A stretch of DNA of 64,000 nt from Bugulina stolonifera (lineage: Eukaryota; Bryozoa; Gymnolaemata; Cheilostomatida; Bugulidae), in the NCBI GenBank assembly GCA_935421135.1, contig OW285193.1, positions 4,768,496 through 4,832,495 of the forward strand, written 5' to 3'. Under the pieces are notes generated by a model. It worked only from the letters and a program-made list of their open reading frames with translations, searched no databases and was not told where the DNA came from. Shown piece by piece: positions 1 through 14,600 of this stretch. Numbering within the stretch: the first letter of the stretch is position 1; each line of letters begins with the position of its first letter. The position numbers and the translations under genes were made by a program.

Positions 1-76
1 TACCTTCAACACCACCACTCAGTCAACACCTAGTCGGACAACAAAGCACTCTATTCAAGACCCCTCAACGAGAGCG

Positions 77-1342
77 GTGCCCCTCCTAGTCGGCCTACTA
101 ATGGACTTGCCAGGTGAGCCAATAGACTTGGACGAGGTACTGTTGCTTTTGGACGACGACGACTTATATGCTGATCTCGGTCACTCCTCGAGGGATGAGG
201 TTGTGCCAGTCGGGTCGGGTCATACTGAAGTATCTTCGGTACTTCGGGACGATACCGTCCTAACCGACTCGGACATGCACCACCTCCCCTCCGGGACGAC
301 CTCGGACATGCATATGTACTCCAATGACATTGTACACCATGTGACTGAGTCGGGTGACGAGGACGACTCGGCCTACGCAAACATTGATAATCTAAATGAT
401 CAACCTCTTGTATCTACACTTTCTCTTATAGAGACCTCTCCAGAGACGCCTATGCCGCAGTCTCAACTTTGCTGGATCTCTCCACGGACCAGTAGTGATA
501 TACGTCGGACAGCCCGATGTAAAGGAAGGAACTCCTATTGTCGACTATGTAAGCTAGAAGGGACGGAGAACACCATCAAGGCTCACACACGCCAACACTT
601 TACCCAGTTCTTCTGTTCCTGTGGAGTCAGCGCCCGTGATGCAGAGACTGTCTATCGGCACCAAAGCCAGACAGGCCACGGAGCCATCCAGTATGAAGTG
701 GATTCCCACATGTTCCAGCTTTTCCTCAAGGCGATGAAGCTCGACAAGAGGGTCGCTTACCCCTCATGTATCCCAGCAGACGTAGGACCAAAACCTTTCA
801 CTATACCAGCTCCTCCAGAAGCTGAAGCCAGAGCAGCAGTGGTGCGACTGACACCTCCTCCTGCCCCAAAGAAAACAAATAAAAGAAAGTCGCCCTGGGA
901 GCGACTAGGCAGTCCAAAGCGATCACAGACTCGTATGGACCCTCCAGCCTTGGACCACAGAGGGACTGATACTTACGACATACCCAAACGTCGGCCCCGG
1001 CCGCCTAAGGCTAGAACCGGATCAGACAAGGCCGTCCCATTGTCGACCAGCCCTCCAGATACTAAAAACACAAAGAAGACTCTTGAATCACGCACACCTA
1101 CAGCAGAATTCCAGAAGGAGAGAGAACGATTGTGTGCCACTTTAAACAATCGTCTCGGACGCCTCAGGCACCAATTGCACATACTCCAGCAGAGACTTCT
1201 TCACTCACATGTTAGAGACCGGCTTACTATAGTCCAGCAGACGGAAGCCGTACAGGACGAAATATCCCTCCACCAACGGCTCACGGAGCAGATCCTTAGA
1301 CATACTCGAAGAGATAGTGCCAAGGATCGGGGGGCTATGTGA
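77..1342 (+). CDS. Zinc-finger ORF at the 3' end of an LTR retroelement
   Basis: A 421-residue open frame whose stop codon overlaps the first bases of the LTR at 1338, so it belongs to the element and not to a host gene. The N-terminus (to about residue 100) is acidic, with Asp runs. Residues 155-174 form a C-x2-C-x11-H-x3-H finger and residues 181-202 a second, C-x-C-x12-H-x5-H. Residues about 240-350 are basic and Pro/Ser-rich, and the last 70 residues look like a coiled coil rich in Arg, Gln and Leu. No protease, reverse transcriptase or integrase motif is visible; those would lie upstream of the window. The frame may begin further 5', because the window cuts the element. Its place just before the 3' LTR is where accessory or env-like ORFs sit, but nothing in it looks like an envelope. 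Its function is unknown; nucleic-acid binding is an inference from the fingers. Confidence 0.6.
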   Translation: MPLLVGLLMDLPGEPIDLDEVLLLLDDDDLYADLGHSSRDEVVPVGSGHTEVSSVLRDDTVLTDSDMHHLPSGTTSDMHMYSNDIVHHVTESGDEDDSAYANIDNLNDQPLVSTLSLIETSPETPMPQSQLCWISPRTSSDIRRTARCKGRNSYCRLCKLEGTENTIKAHTRQHFTQFFCSCGVSARDAETVYRHQSQTGHGAIQYEVDSHMFQLFLKAMKLDKRVAYPSCIPADVGPKPFTIPAPPEAEARAAVVRLTPPPAPKKTNKRKSPWERLGSPKRSQTRMDPPALDHRGTDTYDIPKRRPRPPKARTGSDKAVPLSTSPPDTKNTKKTLESRTPTAEFQKERERLCATLNNRLGRLRHQLHILQQRLLHSHVRDRLTIVQQTEAVQDEISLHQRLTEQILRHTRRDSAKDRGAM

Positions 1343-2133
1343 TGGTACAGGACATTTGTATACGACCCCAACTCCCGGACGAAGCTCCACCGCTCCCTAA
1401 GTGCCTAGTAGTTGTTACAGCGCTACTCACCTGACACTAACATTCTCACAATTAGTGCTCGTATACTTACCTTTAACTGCATTGCATGTTCAAAGTACTT
1501 AATTACCGTCTATATACATGTCTCCATGTGTTTATGCTCATTCCTTATTCATGTATCTTACTATATGTTGTTGTACATAGTCACATGAATGTTACTAAGT
1601 CCTTTTTTATGCCTTTTATACCCATGTACAGAGGCCCGACCTCTCAGAATCCATTGATATTCATTTTGTACATGAATTGGACCATTATAAGCAACTTTTG
1701 TAGAACCCGACCTATTTTGGGTCGGCCGTCGGGCTTCCGGCGGCCATCTTGTTGCGCAACTTCCGGACGACCACACGTCGTCTTTTCCCGACGTCACGTC
1801 GGCCGGAAGTCCTTATACTATATAAAGGGCACTGTTTTACTGTTCATTGTCTCAGTCTACACTTGGCTTTCAATAAAGACACATCTATACTTGATACAGG
1901 GACTTTCTCTTCCTTTTACTAGGTCATTCGCTTTGCGAACCGCCTACTAGGTTGAACTACTCTCTTTCACTGTATAGTCTGAAGGTCGGACTTGAGATCA
2001 GATGGGTCGTCTTTGGTAGTATTTGGGCTACTGAGACCGCTCGATCTTTCATGTAATGCGAAGTCCTATTACCACTCATAGGCACTTCATTTCTGGGTCG
2101 ATAGTCGTCCGAGGACGACCGCACCAAATCACA
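1338..2133 (+). mobile_element. 3' long terminal repeat of an LTR retrotransposon
   Basis: A 796-bp segment that begins TGTGAT and ends ATCACA, the short inverted TG...CA termini of an LTR. A G-rich tract (GGGGGG at 1329-1334) just before it could serve as the polypurine primer. A TATA box (TATATAAA) lies at 1819-1826 and a poly(A) signal AATAAA at 1872-1877, so the U3/R boundary falls between them. The remaining 256 bp would be R/U5. GC content is visibly higher at 1700-1810 than in the neighbouring host DNA. Only one LTR is in the window, so the family and the target-site duplication cannot be checked. Confidence 0.65.
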
Positions 2134-2684
2134 GAAACCATTACAATATTTAGTAACATTGCAATGGGATATCATTCCACCAGCACTATAAAACCTTTTA
2201 AACTGTAGAGCATCTTTTAAATAGCTGCATGTCAAATTAAATTACCAAATTATTATTTTATTTTCTCAAATTTGAATCAGTGTTTTAAATCTACTTTATT
2301 AAGAGCTTTATTTGAATTATTAAGGATTTGTTTATATGTAGCCCCCATGGTGACAGCTTGCTGAAAATTAATTTAGTTAGGTATCTGAGCAAATGCTGCT
2401 CTATATACTGTACCTTAAACAAACACATACTAAATTTTAGTTTTTAGAAAATACATGTAAATACTGTTTTTATTATAGAAAAAATATAAAGGGAAAGCTT
2501 GCAGACATAATTCAATCAAATAACATGCTACGATTTTTGCCAAAGATATTTAAATAACTATTCATTTAATTTAAAACACAGTTGAGCTGAAGCGAAACTG
2601 TTTTCTCATCTACACAAAAATGAAACTACATGTATGTATATATGCTGTACTGCAAAATGTTGTAAGTATAAAATTTTTTTTGGT
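2134..2684. other. Downstream flank of the acyltransferase gene
   Basis: AT-rich DNA between the LTR and the stop codon of the NRF-like gene. On the minus strand it holds the likely 3' UTR with an AATAAA at 2469-2474, about 210 bp after the stop. I see no other gene. Confidence 0.5.
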
Positions 2685-5600
2685 TTATCGATGTCTAGGC
2701 AGCAGAATCTTCTCTAGACCAAGCATAGGTGCTTCCAGAATCAAGTGCAGAATTCCACCAATGAAGTAGGAGATGAAGAGAAAGGAGAAGTTGTCATAAA
2801 GCTGCAAAATAAAATTATTCTGTGAATATAACATGGAAAATATAGTGGTTGAGTTGTCATGTATGCCAGTTAGAAACAAAGTTGAAATCAGTTTCAAGTC
2901 TGTGCAAAATTAGTTGAAACAAATTCAACGGATATCTACTTCTACAGCAATAACCATTTTTTTCTGCAAGCTTTCTATTTAAACATGCTAAATAACAGTG
3001 TAAAAACTTCATTCTAGACATAGTTCTCTTGTGTCTAGCCTCATCAAGGTCAGGTTCATTAAACCATTTACGCATACATATTTAAATGCTACTCACCAGG
3101 CTCAAGTGATTCAGGTAGATAAGGTTGTGTCTGTTCTTATAGTTTATCTCCATGATCAGCGGGTGTATCAGGTAGGCAGCATATGTCAGCCTTGAGAACG
3201 GCGCCCAACCAGACCAGTTCAGCATATCTCCAATGAACCCTGGGCATACGCATGTACAACATATTACATGTATTTTAGTAGCAAATAAAATATTCTACTG
3301 CAGTTAAAACACCAAGTTCCTTATCAATATGCCCAGCCAAAAAATAGTTTATTCCACTGCAACGACTTCCACTTTTAATTTCCTTTACATGTAATATTTG
3401 CGTTTAATGCTAGTTCATTATCGAAAACAAAGTCCTATTCTATCCATTAACTAAGAACTCATCACGTGGCTATTACTCTCTCTGCATTTGCACATTTTCT
3501 GTGCAATTACAGAAAAGGAATAACACAGCTTGGTTCCAAATCTGCGGTAAAATTCAATTTTTTTAAGTAAAAAATTTCAAGCTTACAAGCCATAAACAAG
3601 CAACACATGAGTTGGCTAGAATTGATTGACTAAAAATCATTATTGTCTGCATTTACAATTTACAAGTTTAATTTACAAGTAAATAGCGCCTTATAAAAGG
3701 ACTTACCTCCGCAGCCAGTGTTGCAAGCAAATATTATCCAACCCAAAGCTAACGCCCAAGCACTCTTGTTCAAAGTTTCAAATGTGGATCTTTGCACAGT
3801 ATCCCATGAGTTACTCACTACACCACCGTCCTTAGTAGCATCGTATGGTATATAGACAGCTAAAGCAATTATACCCAGAGACATCAGCCACCATATTCCT
3901 TGAACCAAACCCTGTAACAGAAGTGAAGCAATGCAATCTCAAACTATAAATTCTTGAAACATGAAATTGCAAGATTTCCATATTTTTACTGCTGGAGAAC
4001 ATCCTTATTTCGTACTGCATATTTATTATATATATATATATATATTACCTATATTATATAGTATACTACCTATATTAGATAGTACATTACCTATATTATA
4101 TAGTACTATATTCCCTATACTATATAATATAATATATTACCTATATTACATGTATGTAGTATATTCCCTATACTATATACTGTAATATACTACCTATATC
4201 ATATAATATATTACTTACATTATGCAATATATTACCTACATGTATTATTATAATATCCATAATGAGGTGCACAAATTTAAGCATGAGAAGATAACCCCAA
4301 AATGCAAAAACATTTCGTTGAAGGTTTATTAGATGAATAAAATTGTATTCATGTGCTAAAATATATATTGGTAAAGAGCAAAAACAACTCAGAGCATAGA
4401 ATCTAAATCACTTCTCTCTTCCAAACATCAAAGTAGGTCAATTTGATTAAATCTCAAACTAGTGAAAAGTAAAAGAAGTTGTTAAACGCATTTATATTAC
4501 ATTTAACTGAAGAACTTACACTTTTTACTTTAAACTTCTTGAAGAGAACGAAAGCCAGCAGCAAACCTATCAGGTATGGACCAATTCTAACCCAAGGCTT
4601 GATGTAAATGTCTTGGAAGATCGCTTGGTCACTATAAATGACAAAATAATACGTTGATTTTGCAAATTCTGAATGAGAAAATACCAGCTACAACAGATCT
4701 TGATTCTCTAAGAGATCAACAGGGAAAATGATTTATTATTGTCCAAGTGCAATGAGTGCTCACAAGTAGTGCTAGCAAGTACCAGCAAGTCCTCACAATA
4801 ACTAACAAGTACTAACAAGTGCTCACAAGGACTAACAAGTGCTAAAAGTCCTCACAAGTACTAGCAAGTGCTCGCTAATGCTAACCAGTGCTAACAAGTT
4901 GTAGCAAGTGCCATTCGTCTCCTACAATGACGGCTGTACCTCAAAATCAGATTTCTCACAAATCTGTCTGGGCCCAAACAGATTTCTGAAACATGTCAGG
5001 TACTACAAAAAAGCGGCAAACCAATTCTCTTAATTTTTCTAGTTTTCATTCGAGGGGAACCCGTTCATAATCTGCTAGAAATTTAAATTACAAGTACATG
5101 TATACAAGATAAGATAACTCACGTGAACTGAGACCTTCCATCGCGCTTTGACCATTCCCACCCAGTGAGGCCGATGTGTGTTGCCCATAGAGCAGATATC
5201 AATGTAATACCGAACTTTGGTGCCCTAAATAAATATTAGCAGCACTTTTTAAGGTAATCAGCAACATTGATTCAACTTTGTCAAAGTTCATAGCTATTAA
5301 CTAAATAAACCACTCTTTAACATTACTTTAGTAACACGTTGCATTAACAGAATTAAACGTGTAATATTCCATAAACATTTTCCAGCTACTAGCGTCTTTG
5401 AACAGCAGGTTTACAGGAAATGAATCATAAAATGTAATATATAGACTGCAGAGTTACTACGAAAATGCCTCCATACATGGTCAGCAAGGATTTAGTGCCT
5501 ATCAGAAGCCAACTATGCAAGTCATGTAAGTATGCGACTACCAACCACGGCCATAACTACTACACTACAGCAACATTCCAATACATGTACAATGTAGCTG

Positions 5601-8600
5601 TCAGCAAAACATAATCAGAAAATTATGTTATTAATTATCTTACTACAAGAATATTCAATTTGAAAGTTCAAGAGTTTTTATAATTGTATAAAACATTCAC
5701 CCATCATGCTCCTGAGTAACAAGTAATAAGTAATCTACATATACATGTAGTATCATCGCAAAGTATTATTTCTACATTTAATGTAAACATTATTCACGAA
5801 CTGTGTTATAAATCAGTAAATACTATATTTGGTGGTGGAAATGAAGAGGTACTGTGTACTCAAGGGAATATGTTAGCTACTTTAGAAATGGCAGGTGATA
5901 ATGTACCCAGTTATTCTGCTGTATTATTTCTAACACTGAACTATCCATGTACTATTGTGTTACACCAGGTAACACGTATGAATTATGCAAATGAGCAATT
6001 ATTAAGGTCTCTATGACCATGTAAGTTTGTACGTACCAGTACAGAGGGATGAGGAGGAGAGGTGAGATGACGTAGAACTGCATGTCATTTGCCAGATACC
6101 AGGATACACCATTACACTAACAATCATACAATAATACATCATTACACTAACAATCATACAACGATATTTCATTTGAATTACATGTAAATGTTCCGCTAGC
6201 AAAACATTAGTTTCTGCGTTTCAAATATGAAGTAACATGTAGCTTATACAGCAATTCAAAGACAATACGAAATAATATTGCCATTGAAAAATATAAATTT
6301 TGATCAAAATTGTTGATTCGCATTCAATTAATAATATATAATACATTTGTTTAGTTTAGCTGTTATTCGATGTACTAGCCTAAAGCAAATCGCATGTACA
6401 TATAAATATACAATGCAAGGTTACTGCTTGATGTCTACAGAGTTCTTTAGTAGATTCCCAACTATTTACCATCTGTGTTGGCTTATAGAAGTTGTTTATG
6501 TAGAGGAGGTTGGCCCACCAGTTGGTGAGGCAAAAGTTCTGTGGTGCTTGTTCGCTGTGCCAGGAGTTGAAGGGTCCAGTGCCAATATAGCGGTGGTAGG
6601 CAATGGTGATCAGGATGATTCCACCGTATAAAGGAAGCAACCTGCATATTAACAAAAGAAATACAAGCACAACTTACAGCTACCTAATGCTGGTATATGT
6701 TTATACACATAGTTCAATAAAAGTCAATTAATTGCATCGAATGTACAGTTGTTCAAAACACGAATGTGCATGTAGTGTTATCATAAATTATACTGCAACT
6801 TAAATAAAGACTGGATATTTTGTAGATCAAAGCTTACCATGAACTTTTTTGTCAGTCAACCCCTTGAGGATATTTTATGCTAATTTACAAGACCAAGACT
6901 CTAATTTATTTTACTACATTTGGCGTATGTCAAAGTGGGCAATTTTTCCCAAAAATCAAGACTCTAGTAGTATCCTTTAAAATTTCATCATTTTACTAAA
7001 CTAATTATAGCAAAGCAAGTCTTAATTTAAATCGTAAGCGGCCATGCTTATATTGTACTTAATTGGGTGTGTGAAAACCATTTTGATGCTGTAGATTGTA
7101 GATAAAATATCTGTTATTCTAATACTTCATAAATTGTGAACTTGTTTGCACTTTGAAGAGGTGCCAACAAACTTGGACCATTTTATAGCCCTAATGCATG
7201 GATAGAACCTTGCTTACCTGAGGAATCTGTGTACGTAGTAGAGTACTAAAGTCATGCATCTGATCTTTCCTTTAACTTTATCTAGAGCCTTCAAGAACAG
7301 GTACCCAACCAAGAGTCCACTGTAAACAATATTATAATATACATGCATGACTGTCCTATTCACTTACCTTAGTGTAAGCTATTCTATGTGCTAACATTAC
7401 ACACTTATGATATCTACCAAACCCCATGCATGATATTATAGGCTCTACACGTTTTCTACTATAATGCTTGAGAAATTCATTGTTTCAAACTACAACGTGG
7501 ATCAGCTGCATCGTATGTAAAACACTGCATATCATGCAGTGCTATGAAGCAAATGCACAGTATGTTTAATGGCCGTATAAGATAAGGTAGTCCGTCCCAG
7601 AGCTATGATGCAGTTCATGTACCTGAGCAAGAAGAAGCTGTCCACTGCATACAGTCCTCCAGTGATGGCATTGAATGTCCAATCACCGTTTGAACCAAAC
7701 TGTGCAGCACCCATTGGGTTCTCTACAAATATAGACCACAAAGCTAGCACAGCCCCACTACACAGTAAAAACACAACTTGAGTTGACTTTAACTAGAAAG
7801 ATAGATGGATATTTATGAATAAATAATTATGTGACTTATAACTACATGTACATGTATAGCATGCTTGACAGGAATCTTAACAAAGCTGTTATACATTTAC
7901 GCACTACATTTTCATTACACACAATGACTTGTGCAGTGCATTGCATCAGAAAAAGAGAATTTCACCCATTTCCAATCCAGCTTTGCATTGGCATGCTGCA
8001 ACTTCTACAAGCGGGCAGCCAAGCCATGAGATGCATGTACTAAACTATAACTTACTTATGTAAGGGAACGGGAAGGCAAAGGCGTGTCCGTAGATTACCC
8101 AAGTCATGCTCAAGAATCTAATACCATCGAGAGCCTGTAGCTGGTTTGGCTTTGGACTGGACTCAAATAGTTTTGGCATCGTCTCGTATAGACTGAACGA
8201 TTTAATTAGTCGGATACCCAAGCCTTCAACAGATTGATATGCATGTTTACACGTATGCATTTACATGTACATATATATAGATGCATGTTTATATAAGATC
8301 TTACATGTATAACTAAGAATTTGAGTAGCACTGCTCTAGAAGCATTTGTGCACTATTATATTGTGGCAATCAACATAGAAGTATCTTCAAAGAAGATTTA
8401 TACAGTATTACAATGAACTACTGAGAATGAAAACTATGACACTGTGCATAAATATTGTCTACATGTATATCTTCATTGCTTTTTATGGACACCTTTGAGT
8501 TGTCAACTCTTACCTGGTTTAGCTTCGGATTTAGGAGCAGGTTTGTGTTCAGCGGTTCCATTTTGCGTTGGCATACCTGTAATTAATAAACATATAGTGA

Positions 8601-11600
8601 TGCTGTTCCATTAAAGGTACATTATAGATGTTACACTTATAGCTAGAAAATAATGTGTTCACATTTCTTAAAAGGCTTGCAAAGCCATGATAAAACAACA
8701 TTTGACCACAAAAGAAAATCACACCATTGGTATGTTTCCAGAATCATTAAACATGTCAGTATATATTTCATATTTTTAACAATTACTTTCAACATCCCCG
8801 TTGAGTTTAGGTTTCTCATCATTCTCAAATCCACCGTTGGTGTATGCCCTATCAGCTCCATTGTACATTACAGAACCGGCTCCTTCTAGATTCTTCTTCT
8901 CAGACTCTGTGTATGTTGGTAGTGCTGTGAGCTCATACTTCATTTTATTTACCTCCTTCTGCTTCTCAGCTTGCTCTTCTCTCTTTTTCAATACCAAGCG
9001 ATCCACAACAGAACAAGCAGCGATCGTGAAGATAAGGACAGCGAACATAGCGCTGAAACAATGGCAGAATTGTAAGCAACACTATTTTACACTCATTCAA
9101 ATTAAAGTGTTTATATTATGCAGAATTTTTTTCATTATTCCACAAAAAATTGTGCAATCTTTATGCACATTATTTTTTTCAAGGCCACCAGAAGATTTGT
9201 TTTTTTACATTTTATCTCAGTTGAAACAATGGTATATAATTTCAGTTTAGATTTAAAACAGTTGCCATAAAACTCGACTATGTGGCTTGTAATTTCGCAT
9301 TGGATAGTTTCAGTTACTGTTGCGCATTCACTGTCATTACTTACGATATTCCGATAAAGTTTGAGTCTGTCTTGTATTCTTCCTTGAAAGCCGGATACTC
9401 CGATCGTGGTTTGAGAAAGGTGAGATTGAGTCCAAGTAAGTTACCTCCTAAGCACATGAGAAACATCAACATTCGTTGAGGCAGGCATTACTTGACACTA
9501 ACATGTCATGTGACATTTAGTTGCAAGGAATTTATCACTGGGCAACAAGGGACTTGGTTCCAAATTTATGAAAGTAGCCCATTCCTGGCTGGTGTATGAG
9601 TGAGGAACCTCTACAGCAACTAATCACCTAGCACACTGAACAGAGCACAATCATTACAACTGTCGGCTGTGTTAGACAAATAGGTGGTGTAGAAGCATCA
9701 GGTTCAAACCCCAGTCAGAGATGGCTTATAGGGACTGGCTTATTTGCACAAATGTGAAACCAAGTCTCCGGTTTCTCTGTCATGAACTTCTTGAAGAAGA
9801 AAGAACATACTATCTAAAAGGAATGACCTAACATTTCATCTATAAACCGCATGCTGTAACTGACAATCAACATTGTACAATGTACATGTAGACCATGGTA
9901 CTTGAATCCTGTCAAAGTAAATGCTAACAGAAGTTGAAGAATTCTGTAGCCAACACAGTGCAACTCTCTAATCCTATCAGGGAGGTCTGGTTATGCCGTC
10001 TGGGCATAAAATGTAACTGGTATTCACGATGATAAAAATAATAGTGTAAAATTTAAATGCATTATAGCAATTATAGGACCAGTGGTGGATAACACTAGTA
10101 CTCTACAAGTGGGTGGGACTAGTACTCTACAAGTGGGTGGGACTGGTACTACACAGGTGGGTGGCACTAGGTACTCCACATAAGTGGGTGGTGCTAGCAG
10201 GGACTAGTACTCCACAAGTAAGTGGTACTAGTACTCCATAAGTGGGTGGTACTACCACTCTACAACTGGGTAGGACTAGTACTCTACAAGTAGGTGGTAA
10301 TAGTACTCCACAAGTGGGTGGGACTAGTACTACATAAGTGGATGGTACTACCACTCTACAACTGGGTAGGACTAGTACTCTACAAGTAGGTGGTAATAGT
10401 ACTCCACAAGTGGGTGGGACTAGTACTCCACAAGTGGGTGGGACTAGTACTCCACAAGTGGGTGGGACTAGATCTCTTACTTACTTTTCAAGAAGCTCAT
10501 AGAATCCATGTAGTCACAGGACTCAGGGAGACAATATCCCAGCTGAAGGGTAGGAGTTGGCCATCCCTAAATACGCAAATAATCTAGACATAGAACCTAG
10601 GTAATTACATCTAACAATGTATTATAAATTGTTAGATGTTGATCACAATTAATTCAATCAAAATTTTGACAATGACAAAACAACTGCAACTCTTTGAAAG
10701 TAAAAAAGCAATGTAGGGCTTTTTGTTGGCCTCTATTGATAAACATATAACATGATTGTGTAATTATATTGCAAATAATACAAAATTATAGTCACCAAAT
10801 AAAATAACTGAGGGCTTAAGTTCACTTACCGGTGCAACAGATAATGATTTAGGGAGTCCAAAGTATGCCATACCCCAAGCACCTTTAATTCCACCTTTCT
10901 CCAGAATGGTAATTGTGCCATTTTCATTTAGCACTCGGTTTCCTTTTACTTTTTGGCACTGTGCCATATCACCAGGCCATGTGAAGGCTCCACGGAATAT
11001 AGCGGACGGAAGCTTTCCCCAAGAATCCACCACTACAAAGTACACACAATATTTCACTAGACCATCCACTAAACGGTTACATCTGTCAAGCTGTGGCATA
11101 ACTAGTGATAATGGCATGACGATGTTGTGAGTCAATTTGCTTTGTCTGAGTCGATCTGACTCATATTATGTAAATGTGTGCCATTGCCGCTGACAATGTT
11201 ATTCAACCGAGGGATGGAAATCCTATAGCACAGTGTTAGTATTAAAACCGGTTTTCTAGTTTGTAGGAAGTGATCAAAATTTATATCATTCTAATGACAT
11301 CGCAACACCAGTGGAAAGAAGTTATCAATATTGCAGTTAGTTTATGTTGGTGATGTTATCTTAAAAGGTTGATAGGTCTATATACTGTTACCATGACTTA
11401 CTTTTTATCACAAACACTACTTGATTAAAAATGTTGATTAAAGTCTCGAGGGTTATCCACCCACCTAGCCTGAAAACTGGCAGTGCGATAGTAGATGTGC
11501 CTTAAGGGCAAGGCTACAATAATTGCTGCGCCAGTTTTTCTCTCAGATTACAGGCGTGTCGGAGCACAACTGTGGTTCAAAGACCCAGTAGTCAGTAGAC

Positions 11601-14600
11601 ACCAGCAGAATTCGCCATCGGACTTCAGCACTTTTGCACCTCATAGCAGGCGCTCTAACCTACTGAGCCATCTCCTACTCATACTTACAATTAAGAGCCC
11701 AGCGGTCTCCCTCTTCCTTGGCATTCATAATGTTCATAAGTCCGTAGGTAACGTTACCCAGATCCCAACTACACTGCTGTGTGTAAACTGGTTGGAGAAT
11801 GTCCATGTAATATTTGGTACTCTCTTCGACTGATGTACTAACATCTTTCATAAGCTTTGTCTACAGTTCCAAACACAAGCAGATTCAGTTAACCTTAGCT
11901 GTTATCCTGCCATACACATTTTTGAATGAAAACAGTGTTTTTCAGCCTTAGTTTGAAATTTCTTACCATATCAACCAAAGCCCACAGGCGTAGAGCTTTC
12001 TCAGACGCTGTCATCGTTCTCCACTTCTGGCCCACGTCATTCCTAACCTGTTGGTATGCTTTCTTTAGTGAATCAGAGAAGGCTTTCAGAATGCTCTGAA
12101 CGATGTCATTAGAGTAGAGCTGTTTTATCATCGTTTGGTTTCCTGTCATCTACATGTATTTAGATAAATATTGTCCAATATGTATCAGGATAATATGAGA
12201 GTTCAGTCACACCACAAGAGTACATACACTTCCCTGGAATACAACACTCCAAATAGTTAGTTTTGATACAAAGTTGTAAAGTCTTGTTCGTAATTTTGAG
12301 CATAACTGCTTATACATTGAATGTTTAGTGCATGACCACGTAATGTATATGTACGAGAACTTTGCATCCGCAATTTACATGCTAAATATGAATATACTAG
12401 AATATTATACACATGTAGATCAACCATGCTGATGGCAGCATTGCACAGCAGCTGGTATATTTGAAAGCCAATTCACTCAACAAGCCAGTGAGTTAGACAG
12501 TCACTTAGATTACTATTGAACCATTTTAGTGAGTTAGAATACCAGCCAATGAGCCAGGCAGTCAATCACCCTGTCCATCAGTCAATCAGTCATTTGGTCG
12601 GCCTGTATGTGCATGAGTGTAGTTAGTCAATCTGTACATTGATGTAGTCAATTAGTCGGTTTTTGCATCTGTGCAGTTAGTCAGATTGCTCAAACTTGTC
12701 CTTGTCAGTCAGTAACTCACCGCATCTAGAGTCTTATTCACAAAGCTGACCAGGCCATCCGATTCTAGTATGGCCATAAAGTCTTCCAGTGCTTTGGTAG
12801 TATTCTGACCGAGGTTGCTCATGACCACATTGAGTAGTATATTCCTACCCATACCTTGGGTAGTAACAGTCACTGTGTTGATCATTGCATTCATATCCAT
12901 AGCAAGCACAAGCCTGACCACCTTCTCCAGCCTTCCATTGACAGCCTTCCAGTCGTCCATCTCCTTCTGCAAAATACATGAAACATGCGTTCTAACTACA
13001 TGTAGTTATGCTCAAATAAAACGATCATGGCGGACTATGTGTAGCAATCTGGTAAACTGTATTCTATTTCAAATATTTACTATAAATCCATGCACATGCT
13101 ATGGCTACTACTGTCACCACTAGTACCACCACTAGTACTACCACTAGTACCACCACTAGTACTACCACTAGTACCACCACTACCACCACCACTACCACCA
13201 CCACTACCACCACCACTAGTACCACCACTAGTACTGCCACTAGTACCACCACTACCACCACCACTACCACCACCACTAGTACCCCCACTAGTACCCCCAC
13301 TAGTACCACCACTACCACCACCACTAGTACCACCACTAGTACCACCACTAGTACGACCACTACCACCACCACTAGTGCCACCACTAGTACCACCACTAGT
13401 ACCACCACTACCACCACCACTAGTACCACCACTAGTACCACCACTACCACCACCACTAGTACCACCACTAGTACCACCACTACCACCACCACTAGTACCA
13501 CCACTAGTACCACCACTAGTACCACCACTACCACCACCACTAGTACCACCACTAGTACCACCACTAGTACCACCACTAGTACCACCACTACCACCACCAC
13601 TAGTACCACCACTAGTACCACTACTACCACCACTACTAGTACCACCACTAGTACCACCACTACCACCACCACTAGTACCACCACTACCACCACCACTAGT
13701 ACCACCACTAGTACCACCACTAGTACCACCACTACCACCACCACTAGTACCACCACTAGTACCACCACTAGTACCACCACTACCACCACCACTAGTACCA
13801 CCACTAGTACCACCACTAGTACCACCACTAGTACCACCATTAATGCTCACCTGAGTAAGGTTTTGAATGTGACTGTCGATGGTCTGATAGAGAGGCAGTA
13901 GGACGTCTCGTGATGTCAGACTAGACTGTAAAAGAATAAGAGCAAAGAGGATTTACAGTACATGTACATTGTAGCTACACCACAAATCACGGCTCCCATG
14001 GTTTGGTTACAATTATTTTGTGTTAATGAAAAGAATATCCCATAAGCATCGCTACAGTCATGTAATTCTGTATCAGAGAGGACACTTAGTGTTGTGCTGT
14101 TCAACTAGAGACCTGCAACATACCATTTGATTGCCAAAACTATCCAGCATCAATTCCACTTGACTTGTCCAATTTGATGGAACATATTTTACCAAATCCT
14201 TCAAAGTATCCATCATTCCTGGTAGCTGGAATGCAAGACGTTGGTAGCATTAATCAAAACGACAATGTGCCATCGTCATAAAATAACACATGCCCAAAAT
14301 AATACATGGACATATCCCTGTACTAATAATAGGATAGGATGACTATTATTCCTTTAGTAAAGTCATGCACAAAGCTATAGAATAGTTTTTATTAGTTTGA
14401 TACTGGTTATTAACATTTAACTTACTTTCTACACATTAACCACTGTATTGGGCTGTCACAGTAGCCTTTGGCTAATATTTACTATTCAATAACACAGCAA
14501 TCATAACGTTTTAATTCGAGAAAAAAATCGTATTTGTCCTCCTTGAAATCAAATGACTCGATTGTTTCTCTTGCCAAAACAAAATTTTTCAGAGGTTCTG

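Noticed and set aside
1486..1950. A 154-residue plus-strand frame in the LTR
   Set aside because: It spans the LTR's TATA box and AATAAA, so it is non-coding regulatory sequence.
8801..9250. A 149-residue plus-strand frame
   Set aside because: It is antisense to a well-supported exon (8787-9052) of the NRF-like gene and shows no domain.
13064..13901. Long open frames on both strands (Gly-Thr-Ser, Pro-Leu-Val, Thr-Ser and Val-Leu repeats)
   Set aside because: They arise because a 12-bp repeat without stop codons keeps several frames open. The array lies in an intron whose flanking exons are in phase.
10085..14000. CRISPR-like array
   Set aside because: The units are contiguous minisatellites without unique spacers, in an intron of a eukaryotic gene.
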